Positions 32,701 through 42,800 of a stretch of DNA of 64,000 nt are shown piece by piece. The stretch lies in the NCBI GenBank assembly GCA_014871385.1, contig CM026427.1, positions 1 to 64,000 on the forward strand. The letters are read 5' to 3'. Position 1 is the first letter of the stretch; each line of letters opens with the position of its first letter. Source of the stretch: Ceratodon purpureus (taxonomy: Eukaryota > Streptophyta > Bryopsida > Pseudoditrichales > Ditrichaceae). A program made the position numbers and the translations under genes. A model generated the notes under the pieces. The model was given only the letters and a program-made list of their open reading frames with translations. It did no database searches and had not been told where the DNA came from.

Positions 32701-33500
32701 CTTCGCAGTTTCGAGGACGATTGCGGAGGGTGTGGCGGAGGGAGTGCGCTCCACCTGCTCCCTGATCAAATTCTCCGTGTGTTCGACGAAGTCACCGTTC
32801 TCGCCAGACTTCACTGGATGATTGTGAGTTCCGAAGTGAACGCACGCTCTCGTCATGTGAGGTCCTGCAGTGACATAGTAAATCTTTGCAGGACAAAGTG
32901 CAACGCAGGTAGGCGGCGTACTGCAAGATTTACAGACCACGGTGGAACTCTGCGGCGGCTTCGACCCAACTTCAAACAGTTTCTCAGATTTCCCATCCCA
33001 TTCAGTCTCGTTCAGTACCGAAGTCCTATTATCACATGTAAGATACTCACATTTGACATTGTCACAGCGCAGATGGCCAAGGCACGACGAAGAACGGAAT
33101 GTTAGCTTGAGGTCGTTCTGAATATTCGAAGTCGCTGTTCGAGTCCAAGGGTGTCCGTCGTATTTCCTATCCATTCCCCGTAACTGCTTTGCGCCGGAGT
33201 GATGGCCGTGAGCACCTAGGGGTGGGAACTCAAAAATGACATCGCCATTGTACTGAGGAGGAAGGTACTCAACTTCCTGCATTCTAATTGCATCAAAATT
33301 GATGCGAGACAGAACACTCTTTGACCTTTTACGAGCGCTAAGCTTCATGAGGCACTGGACGACACTGTTTGAAGGGGAGACTGCCGGGATAGACGGAGGG
33401 GAGACTGCAGGGGTACATGGAACGGATGACTTCAGGGAGGTTACTACTATTGCAGGAATCTCAACTGCAGTTGGCAATGTCGTGTCCTTCACCTGGACGT
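29711..33500 (-). pseudogene. 5'-truncated SWIM-finger MULE-like transposase (element C, C-terminal part)
   Basis: Exon 1 is about 33500-31807 and exon 2 is 31162-29711 on the minus strand, joined by a 644 bp GT-AG intron at the same position as in the intact homologue of element A. It matches that protein from about residue 170 to the end. A MULE-like catalytic core is visible (CDMQSED, GFMADGAQANWNAVR, CLFHW), and the C-terminus has a SWIM finger (CTCP...CKH). The first ~150-170 residues are missing: upstream sequence is the terminal repeat of element A, read as filler codons to 33597. The rest of the frame has no stops, so truncation is recent. A matching N-terminal part lies at 53645-54092. 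Confidence 0.8.
31225..31690 (+). repeat. 107 bp tandem repeat in the intron of the truncated transposase
   Basis: CCAGCAAGAGTC(C) recurs at about 31231, 31338, 31445 and 31552 (107 bp period), with a fifth degenerate unit to about 31690. The homologous intron in element A is only 106 bp and lacks it, so the array arose or expanded in this copy. Confidence 0.88.
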
Positions 33501-33505
33501 AGCTT

Positions 33506-33575
33506 GTACGTGAGCGGAGAGCGTAGAGCGGAGAGCGGTGAGCGCAGATTTGGAGAGCGGAGAGCACAGAGTGGG
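33506..33575 (+). repeat. Element A left terminal inverted repeat
   Basis: GTACGTGAGCGGAGAGCG followed by AGAGCGG, GAGCGGT and GAGCGC units. The right end carries the same sequence inverted (51814-51856). The repeat is itself internally repetitive (GAGCGG-like hexamers). Confidence 0.85.
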
Positions 33576-33690
33576 GGACAGAACCTAAAAATAGCACTTT
33601 TTTTACTAAAAATAAAATATAAAATTAGAAGATTCGAATATTCTCAGTATATTTTTGGAAAAATACTAATTTTAGTATTTTTATTGACCC

Positions 33691-33702
33691 TATAACCGTG
33701 GA
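33691..33702 (+). promoter_or_regulatory. Subterminal motif TATAACCGTGGA
   Basis: Matches the motifs near the other ends of elements A, B and C (28697-28708, 51749-51760 minus, 54189-54200 plus, with TATTACCGTGGA variants at 28975, 51687-51698 minus and 54251-54262). Candidate transposase-binding site. Confidence 0.5.
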
Positions 33703-33802
33703 ATAATTACAGTGTTTTCATTGAATTTGTAGTTCGTTTTCTTTTTTTTTTGATGATTAATTTTTTAACGTGCACCAATTACTATGCTCCAGCTCCTTCT
33801 AA

Positions 33803-34000
33803 CTAGTTTAGGCATACATTAATTCCCTTTATCTCCTCAAATTTATATGCAAATTACCGCATAAAATGTATTGGTATTAAAGCTCTTAAGAGGGATAAAG
33901 TAACATTTAATATCGTAACAATTTCTTAACATTGTTAGAAATCATCCGCCATGGTCTACATGGTTTATTTCTTTTATTCTTCATATTAACTTCCATTACT
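33803..34000. other. AT-rich subterminal DNA of element A
   Basis: No gene or repeat recognised between the conserved left-end block and the T-rich minisatellite. Confidence 0.5.
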
Positions 34001-34009
34001 CTATCTATC

Positions 34010-34500
34010 TTTCCTTTCCTTTAATTCTCTTTCATTTTCTTTTCTCTTTCATTTTATTCTCTCTTTCATTTTATTTTTTCTTTCATTTTATTTTCTAGTT
34101 CCTTTTATTTTCTCTTTCATTTTATTGTCTCATTCATTTTTTTTTCTCTTTCATTTTATTTTCTCTTTCATTTTATTCTCTCTTTCATTTTATTGTCTCA
34201 TTCATTTTATTTTCTCTTTCATTTTATTTTCTCATTCATTTTATTTTCCTTTTCATTTTATTTTCTCTTTCATTTTATTTTGTCTTTCATTTTATTTTGT
34301 CTTTCATTTTATTCTCTCTTTCATTTTATTTTGTCTTTCATTTTATTCTCTCTTTCATTTTATTGTCTCATTCATTTTATTTTCTCTTTCATTTTATTTT
34401 GTCTTTCATTTTATTCTCTCTTTCATTTTATTGTCTCATTCATTTTATTTTCTCATTCATTTTATTTTGTCTTTCATTTTATTTTCTCTTTCATTTTCTT
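34010..34500 (+). repeat. T-rich minisatellite, ~17 bp unit
   Basis: About 28 copies of TCTTTCATTTTATTTTC with small variants. Three overlapping open frames rich in Phe, Ser and Leu result from the repeat and are not genes. Confidence 0.9.
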
Positions 34501-34716
34501 AGTCGCCTTCATATTATTTTCAACCTTAATATTTATTTTTGCTTTTTTTCCTTTTTGCTTTTATAATTTTTTTTTAATTTTTTTTATTATTTTTTAATTC
34601 TAAAAGCTAAATGACTTCTGCTCAACCCTCATCCTTTTTCATTCAGTTGAGGAAGATGCAACTTCCAAATGAATGAATATCCGATTTTCAAGGGCGCCAA
34701 GCATCTCCTTCACGGA

Positions 34717-34724
34717 TATTTAAG
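34717..34724 (+). promoter_or_regulatory. TATA-like box of the small gene in element A
   Basis: TATTTAAG lies 78 bp before the ATG at 34802. The homologous gene at 52792 has TATATAAG at 52713-52720, the same distance upstream. Confidence 0.5.
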
Positions 34725-34801
34725 TTAGGATTATGGAATGTCTCTTCCTCTTTTCTGTTGGTGTTTTGTGAAGCTCTTTTCCGTACTGCGGGACAGCAGT
34801 T

Positions 34802-35254
34802 ATGGAAGACGTCAGAGATATTGTTGTTTCACTTGCTGACGATGTTTGTCCATTTCAACCATATGTTGAGGTGGAGGACGAAGAAGAGGTGATGGCCAGC
34901 AGCCAAGGGCGTCCTTTAACAACGGATGTTGACGTGCAACCGGATGTTAGAGCTGACCCTCCACGTTCAGAAAATTCGGATGATATCAGAGTGCTGGAGG
35001 AGGACGCAGATGTGCCTTTGCAACCTCATGCATACTCGAAGGTTGGAAAGATCCCAAGGGGAACCTATTCCAGGGAATCAGTGAATCGGAGGCGGGGAGG
35101 TGGGCCATTGCTGAAACGATCATACCAAGGACACGCTCCAAGTGTGGGAACGAAAGTGAATGCGAATGTAGTTTGTCCTGTAGTACAGTCAGAGGTTCGC
35201 AATCCTGCTGATAGTGTAGTGGGCAACCCTAAACGTGTTAGGTTCGAAGATTAG
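34802..35254 (+). CDS. Small transposon-borne protein with HAYSKVG motif (element A)
   Basis: A 150-residue frame from ATG 34802. I do not recognise a family. Residues 1-80 are acidic, including EVEDEEEV. The middle carries HAYSKVGKIPRGTYSR (about residues 78-93), and the C-terminal part is basic (NRRRGGG, NPKRVRFED). The paralogue in the spacer (52792-53247) has HAYAKVGNIKPGTYSR in the same place while the rest has diverged, so this motif is the conserved core. The gene converges on the transposase gene with 254 bp between stops. An AATAAA lies at about 35286. Partner or regulator of the transposase is a guess based on co-occurrence in two elements. Confidence 0.65.
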   Translation: MEDVRDIVVSLADDVCPFQPYVEVEDEEEVMASSQGRPLTTDVDVQPDVRADPPRSENSDDIRVLEEDADVPLQPHAYSKVGKIPRGTYSRESVNRRRGGGPLLKRSYQGHAPSVGTKVNANVVCPVVQSEVRNPADSVVGNPKRVRFED

Positions 35255-35508
35255 GACATCTAATGACAAGTATATGTTTGCTGTAATAAAGGGTACATGT
35301 CAGAGGATACGAGGTATATAGTGCACTTCTTCAAGATAGAATGTATTGAAATAGAATGCAATCAAAGTGAACGACAAAGCCTTTAATATAATGAAAAAGT
35401 CAATACAGCTTCTGAATAGCTGACTTAGTACATGGTATATTACTAAAATCATTCACTACGTGACAAATGGCCATTGTGGAAATGGCAGTTCTAAAGTAGG
35501 AGGGCTAC

Positions 35509-38500
35509 CTACTTCTTCGCCAAGGGGTGACGCAAGATTCCACTCTCTAGGAGAAGCTTGACCTCGTTGAAGCTAAAGGTAGGCGCATGGATGAAAAGCT
35601 CGGCTTCGGGATCACGGTTGCAGACCTTCAAGAGTATGTAGTAAAGGTGCTTACAATACGTGAACTGAGTCCTGCCTTTGAACGTAGTCATCGTCTTCTT
35701 GAATGCTGGGCAAGTGCAACCAGGGTAAGAACTGATGGTAATCTGGTAACGTGTGATGTGAGGAGCGACGCCCGAATCCAGCCCAATGATGCAACCGTGG
35801 CCCGGCTCAGGTATCATGGTGACGGAACGGAGGCGCGCTTTGAGAGACTCGGAGGAGCCCATGGATAGTCGCTGCGCCGGATTGGGACGAGTGGCAGTGC
35901 GCTTCACCATCTTGCCATCTCTCTTGCCTGGGTAGCGGTCAGCGTCTGCGGGGACTGGCACCGAGTTGAGATTCGCAGGGGGCGGGGCAGAGGAGAAGAG
36001 GCGTCTTGGGGAGACCGGCTTTTTAGGCGGAAGTTGAAAGCCTGCTGCTTCGAGGGCAAGAATCTCAGTCAGTTTTAGGTTAGTACCTAGTTTCACTGGC
36101 CAGACCTCTGGAATGGAGGGGAATTCCTGGTCCTTTGAGTAGTGCGCTACCCACTTGCGCTTAGAGCCTTTCACGCAGCGCTCAATATCGTCGGAGCAGA
36201 AGAAGAACTCTGTCTTCTCAACAGTGTTCCTGCGATAGTTAGTCCACAGCCCAGTGTAGGTCGGTGCAGCTGTGCAAAGGGGCCCCCTCACGATTCTCTC
36301 AGTGCACTTCTTCTTCGTTTCAGCTCTCTGGGCCCAGCAGCACTTCGCAGAAAGTTTGTGAAGTCTTGAAATGTGCCACTCCTTCACGTCCACCTTGGTT
36401 TCTTCAACCGCGTTGACATGGCGAATGCCGCCCTTGTTCACAGGTGAAGGTAAAGGGGAATCAACTTCCTGGGCAGGAGGTTGCGCACATTGTACCTCGG
36501 TGTCGTGTTCGGAGTCGTCTTCCACAATGACGGGCATCTGCATAGGGCGAGCCCTGACGGCACGTCTTGGGCCTCTTGGGCGTGAAAAGTTTGTCTTGTC
36601 CGGGCGATGAGACTCCTCGTCAGCTCCGATGGGGACGTCGGCTTTTCGCTTCTGTGAACCGAAGACTTCCGCTCCTGGCATGATAGGCTGACGGGTGCAG
36701 AACTCATCCGCGCCTGGCATATCGAGCATGGGCTTATCGAGCAGTGTAGGATTTCCCCATTTCTTGGCGTTGCGTTCAGCCATCCGGAGTCTGAGTTCCT
36801 TCTTGGACGGTCCTGTTCCGCCGACGTCACCTTTGAGGAATTGGTAGTAGTTAACAACTTGAAGAAAAGCCCGAACGAAATCGTCCACGGTAGCAACGTA
36901 GAGGTCGTTCCCGTTGTTTCCAGAAGCCTGGAGCCACTTGTTGTGAACTGTTTCGGCGAGGTTACAGGTGGGCATCTCTGTGAGTTCTTCTTCCGTGAAT
37001 TTCTGCAATTTTGACAGTAGGTGCCATTAGATTCACGGATTAGAGTTTTGTAGGTTAGGGCTAGGAAACCAGTATGAAAAACATCAAAACAGAGTTCAGA
37101 GATAATACCTCGGTCATGAATCCCCCCCATTGGCGGAAGCGGTGGTGCCAGAATGACAGCCACTGATCGAGTTTGATGAGCCCGCTTTCGCCAACGACCC
37201 CGGTGGATGCCCACCATGCTCGCAACGCGTGGTACAGAGTTTCCGCCTCTGCCATGCTGGTCGCATTCTTGTACTGAGTGCACATCTTCTTGTGCTGTTC
37301 CCAGAGTTCTTCGGGGAAGTGCTTCTGCGTATACGCCACCATGTTCTGAGTCCAGTGGAACAAGCACGACCTCTCCCGGTCCTCCATTGGGTCCTCTTTG
37401 TTGCCATTGCCGTAAAGGATTCGCACTGCATTCCAATTGGCCTGTGCGTTATCCGCCATGAACCCCTTGAAGTTCGGCGCTGCAACGCCATTGATCTCCA
37501 TGACAAGGTTCAGGTTTTTCCAGAAGACGAGCTGGGCGTCCGTGTCCTCAGACTGCATGTCGCAAGTGGCGATTGTCATCACGCGGCAGTACGTGGCGTC
37601 GTACACATGGCACGCCATGGTCGACCAGTCTTTGACGCGTTTTACATGGTCGAACATGATCCATGCGTTCTCCAAGTCGCCACCAGCTTGCATTCGGCTG
37701 ACCAAGTCGACACCACTTCCCGGCCCAACCTCCGACATCTTGAAGAGGAAGACTTTGTCACGCATCGATCCCTGACCAGGAAACCTATTCTCCTGGACAT
37801 ACGCCCACAGACTGTTTCCACGGAGCTTGGTGATACCGTCCATGATTCCGTACCTTTTGAATCTTTTGAAGGTGGCGACTTTGTTGCGGATGTTCGGCGA
37901 CGCCATATCTTTGCATCGATCCAGAACAGGAACCAGCTCCTCCATCGTCAGTTTCCTCGGTGGTGCATCCTCGGGCTGTAGAAGGTAGCTGCCGATGAGG
38001 AGTTTGCTCGCCTCCAGGACAACGGCGCTCTTTGTTGCTTTGTTGTTCATCTCTACCTGCTCTTCTATTAAGCTACTAATCTCTGCTTTAGAGTCTCTGT
38101 AGTCTCCAACTTTCACTGGATGATGATGTGTTCCTATGTGAATACAAGCTCTAGTCTGATTTGGTTTGCCCACAACATAATAAATCTTAGCCTCGCATGT
38201 AGCTACACATGATGGAGGTTCTTTACATACCTTGCACACTAGCGTGGAGTCAGATGGAGGAGGCTGATCCATGAGAAAAGCTTGCAGGGTACAGCCTTCG
38301 AACTCAGTCTCGTTAACCTCGAAGATCTTGGGAACACGCTTCAGGAAGTCACACTCCGGGTTGCTGCAACGCAGCCATCCGACGCAGGTGGAACTTCGAA
38401 AAGAGAGTCCGAAGTCGTTTTTGATGTTTGTTGTGATGGTCTTGGTCCACAAGTGTCCGTCGTATCGTTTGTCCATTCCCTGCATTGACTTGGCGGCGAG

Positions 38501-39187
38501 CTTAGAGGATCCTGCAGCAGCTGGGGGCAACTCAAAAAGAACCGGACCATCAAACTTCGCAGGCAAGTACTCTACTCTCTCGTGTCTAATAGTGGAATAG
38601 TCTATCTTCTTCAAAATGTTTTTGGACCCACGCGTCTTAGCAATCTCTTGAAGGAGCGGAACAATGCTAACTGTGACCTGGGACAATGGAGGAGACACAT
38701 TGGAAGGAGGAGCATCAACGTGGACCTTAGGCACCAACTTCACGGGACTGACTTCGTCATCAGAAGAGAGAGATATGACGGTCGGAGGAGGTTTCTCAAC
38801 ATCTGAAGTCTCGGTACCAGGCTCGACTTTGACCTTGACTTCACGAGGTAAGGGAGTCTGAATTGTGCAAGTAGAAGAGCGACGGGGGGTGAGGATCTCA
38901 GTGGATGCAGCCATCAGAGAATCAGTAAGACCATAGACTCTGTAGGATCCAGGGAGGAGTCTCCACTGCAATATGTTGTTCTCATCTCTCACTGATGGTT
39001 GCCCGAGGGTGTGGGTAACCTCGGCAGTAACGTCATCAAAGATCTCCTCCTCTATACTGATGGAATCCTCACGGAAATGGAATCTGAGACTGAGGCGAAG
39101 AGAGGACACCGTAGCTAGACCATCGTCATCTACGCGAAACCTAAGAGGGATGCCCATGCCTTGGGCGTACAGACAGACCATCCCCAT
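35509..39187 (-). CDS. SWIM zinc-finger MULE-like transposase (element A, intact)
   Basis: Exon 1 is 39187-37109 and exon 2 is 37002-35509 on the minus strand, joined by a 106 bp GT-AG intron in phase 0, giving 1,190 residues. The frame is open to 39247 but that codon is TTG; the first ATG is 39187, and alignment with the copy at 53645 supports a start there or two codons later. Residues about 1-110 form a conserved N-terminal domain (REDSISIEEEIFDD). The middle holds a MULE-like core (CDMQSEDTDAQ, GFMADNAQANWNAVRILYG, CLFHW, FWHHRFRQWGGFM). Near residue 1122-1145 is a SWIM finger, C-x-C then C-x-H (CTCPAFK, YCKHLYY). It would bind the element's ends and catalyse excision and insertion. FAR1-like transcription factors share this architecture, but location inside terminal repeats favours a transposase. 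Confidence 0.8.
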
Positions 39188-39823
39188 GTTCGCAGGGAAC
39201 TCAGTGATACTAGTGGAAGAAGGGAGGAGAGTGAGTGTATCAGCCAAGCGCTATCGCGAGAGCAAAGTGAGAGGAATGATGCATCGTTGATGATCATTTT
39301 ATTCAGGTTGGAATGTCCATGTGAATAGTTGGGGAATGATTCTGTCAGTTAGGTAACGAATGTATGATTTAAGAGAGGCGGCGCTAACTAATTACAGTGC
39401 CACTTTTTGCAGGTCTAAGGTTATGAGGTAAGGTCTATTGAACTCTACTTTAAAATTTGAATCGTAGAGCGGATTCTATTTGACATGATGTATTATAAGA
39501 TTAGAATGAGCCGTCATTTTAATTCTACATTTAATACAATGAATATAAAAAGGAGCATGATTGAAGTGCTAGATTCAAATCTTTCAATTTATAGTGCACT
39601 TAGATATATTCCTTATAATTAAAGGTTGATATTTTAAATCTAGCTTCAATTATAGAATTGTTAAATATATTCTTAATATAAAGTGGGCAGACACTGTGTA
39701 AGTTGTTGAGATTGTATATCAACTTAGGGTTCTAGGAGAATAGTTGTACGTGAGAGGTATTTAAGCAGGGAGAAGTTTTCATGAAAGTCTTTTTGTGAGA
39801 GAGTCCTTCCCTTGGTTAGACAC
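39188..39823. promoter_or_regulatory. Divergent promoter region between transposase and methyltransferase-like gene
   Basis: About 640 bp of AT-rich DNA between two divergent starts. TATTTAAG at 39758-39765 lies 58 bp before the plus-strand ATG. Just upstream, TTGTACGTGAG at 39744-39754 repeats the outermost 11 bases of the element A left terminus. This could let transposase bind its own promoter, or may be chance. Confidence 0.45.
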
Positions 39824-42800
39824 ATGAAGCAGAGTGGAGGGCCATCTCCCTCCACTTATGTTACTCCTAAACAGAGAAGGAAACCTGGCCGCACTGATTT
39901 TACAAATAGAAGAGCTAGAAAGAGGAGAGCATCACGTAAGCAGGTAGATTCTAAAAGTGACCATTTGAGTGCACCCGTGAAACGGAGAGGAGGAGATCTG
40001 CCTGTAGCTTTGAAGTTTTGTAGCCTTCGCAAACTCATTCTCGACTCAATAGAAGAGGGGAAAGAGGAATTATTAGAGGACAAGGACGTCCAGAATCACG
40101 ACCACGAACAGGTTGTACATTTAAGTAGAGGAGCACGTGAGGCCATGACGGAAGAATTAGTCTTCAACTGTAGTCAGAAACTAGAGTCTCCGCAACCATC
40201 GTTTTCATTCAATGAGTTCTCGACAGGGGAGGCTGATTCTCAATCAGATTTTTATTTAAACCCCGACAAGGTAAGTATTTATATTCTCTCTAGAACCAAG
40301 GTAATGGGAATTATTTGTGTAATCTAGTATATTTGTGAAAGGTTTGTAATTGAGTAGTTTGAATAAAGAATGTGAGGTTCGCTCTAAGTCTATTTGAGAG
40401 GGGCCGCGGCAATTTTCACACTCGAATACTAAGTCTCAGGGAGAGGGCCGCGGCACTTGACACAGGGGAATCGTAGATTTATTTGTCTGCTATTTTTATA
40501 CAGAGCATCGAGAGGATGAGAGGGGTCGAGGATCAATGTGGTGGCTCCGCTCTTGGAGAATGCACGGAGTTTGAGCACCTCCGACTCGAGGCGAGGCGAG
40601 CAAGGCTGGGCATTCTCGACGCAGGCGAGGGAGGGAGTGCAATGGCTGCGCAGGGAGAGCAGAATGTGGGCGGCCGCGGCCAGGGGGATGATGTGCAGGT
40701 CGCTGGAGGGGTGGAGGTCGATGGAGGCTTGGAGCTCGATGGAGGCGTGGAGCTCCAGCAGCAGCCCGGAGTGCAGCACGAGGACCAAATCGAGGGCGAC
40801 CACGACGACGAGCTCGACTCTGAAGACGAGCACGACGAGGTCAGAATCTATGGGTGTCGGTTTGATGGGGTTGACGGGGACGTGGGGTTAATGAGGGTTA
40901 TGGGTTCCTGCTGATGTTGATTGGAATCTCGCATTGGAAGCTCGGGGAGTGCGGGTGCTTGTGAAATTGTGTGTTGGGGGATTGTGGATTGCGAGAATTC
41001 GAGGAGTCGCAGTTCGGTTGGGTGGGTTTTGGGATTATCATGTTTGTGGGTAGTGGGCTTGCGGGTATCTGCTTGTTCGGGAAGCTTGGGGCTTACTGCT
41101 TGTTGTATGTGCTCTGCATTTGGATTGAAGAGCCGCGGCTGAGGAGGCTAGGAGCCTCCCATGAGGCTTGCGGCTCACATTTTTTTTTTATTTCCATTTC
41201 GTGGCAAGCACCCTGGTGCCTGCTTTCGGAGCAGACACCAGTGCTGCGAGCCCTCTAACTGAGCCCCGGCCGAGGAGGCTCTATGCCTCCGAGGAGGCTT
41301 GGGGCTTACTGCTTGTTGTATGTGCTCTGCATTTGGATTGAAGAGCCGCGGCTGAGGAGGCTAGGAGCCTCCCATGAGGCTTGCGGCTCACAGTGCTGCG
41401 AGCCCTCTAACTGAGCCCCGGCCGAGGAGGCTCTATGCCTCCGAGGAGGCTTGGGGCTTACTGCTTGTTGTATGTGCTCTGCATTTGGATTGAAGAGCCG
41501 CGGCTGAGGAGGCTAGGAGCCTCCCATGAGGCTTGCGGCTCACATTTTTTTTTTATTTCCATTTCGTGGCAAGCAGCCTGGTGCCTGCTTTCGGAGCAGA
41601 CACCAGTGCTGCGAGCCCTCTAACTGAGCCCCGGCCGAGGAGGCTCTATGCCTCCGAGGAGGCTTGGGGCTTACTGCTTGTTGTATGTGCTCTGCATTTG
41701 GATTGAAGAGCCGCGGCTGAGGAGGCTAAGAGCCTCCCATGAGGCTTGCGGCTCACATTTTTTTTTTATTTCCATTTCGTGGCAAGCAGCCTGGTGCCTG
41801 CTTTCGGAGCAGACACCAGTGCTGCGAGCCCTCTAACTGAGCCCCGGCCGAGGAGGCTCTATGCCTCCGAGGAGGCTTGGGGCTTACTGCTTGTTGTATG
41901 TGCTCTGCATTTGGATTGAAGAGCCGCGGCTGAGGAGGCTAGGAGCCTCCCATGAGGCTTGCGGCTCACAGTGCTGCGAGCCCTCTAACTGAGCCCCGGC
42001 CGAGGAGGCTCTATGCCTCCGAGGAGGCTTGGGGCTTACTGCTTGTTGTATGTGCTCTGCATTTGGATTGAAGAGCCGCGGCTGAGGAGGCTAGGAGCCT
42101 CCCATGAGGCTTGCGGCTCACATTTTTTTTTTATTTCCATTTCGTGGCAAGCAGCCTGGTGCCTGCTTTCGGAGCAGACACCAGTGCTGCGAGCCCTCTA
42201 ACTGAGCCCCGGCCGAGGAGGCTCTATGCCTCCGAGGAGGCTTGGGGCTTACTGCTTGTTGTATGTGCTCTGCATTTGGATTGAAGAGCCGCGGCTGAGG
42301 AGGCTAGGAGCCTCCCATGAGGCTTGCGGCTCACATTTTTTTTTTATTTCCATTTCGTGGCAAGCAGCCTGGTGCCTGCTTTCGGAGCAGACACCAGTGC
42401 TGCGAGCCCTCTAACTGAGCCCCGGCCGAGGAGGCTCTATGCCTCCGAGGAGGCTTGGGGCTTACTGCTTGTTGTATGTGCTCTGCATTTGGATTGAAGA
42501 GCCGCGGCTGAGGAGGCTAGGAGCCTCCCATGAGGCTTGCGGCTCACATTTTTTTTTTATTTCCATTTCGTGGCAAGCAGCCTGGTGCCTGCTTTCGGAG
42601 CAGACACCAGTGCTGCGAGCCCTCTAACTGAGCCCCGGCCGAGGAGGCTCTATGCCTCCGAGGAAGCTTGGGGCTTACTGCTTGTTGTATGTGCTCTGCA
42701 TTTGGATTGAAGAGCCGCGGCTGAGGAGGCTATGAGCCTCCCATGAGGCTTGCGGCTCACATTTTTTTTTTATTTCCATTTCGTGGCAAGCAGCCTGGTG

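Noticed and set aside
34125-34597. Open frames rich in Phe/Ser/Leu resembling membrane proteins
   Set aside because: Produced by the T-rich 17 bp minisatellite in several frames at once.
29711-39187. SWIM proteins as FAR1-type host transcription factors
   Set aside because: Two diverged copies plus a fragment, all bounded by the same terminal repeats, fit a transposon family better; domestication elsewhere is not excluded.
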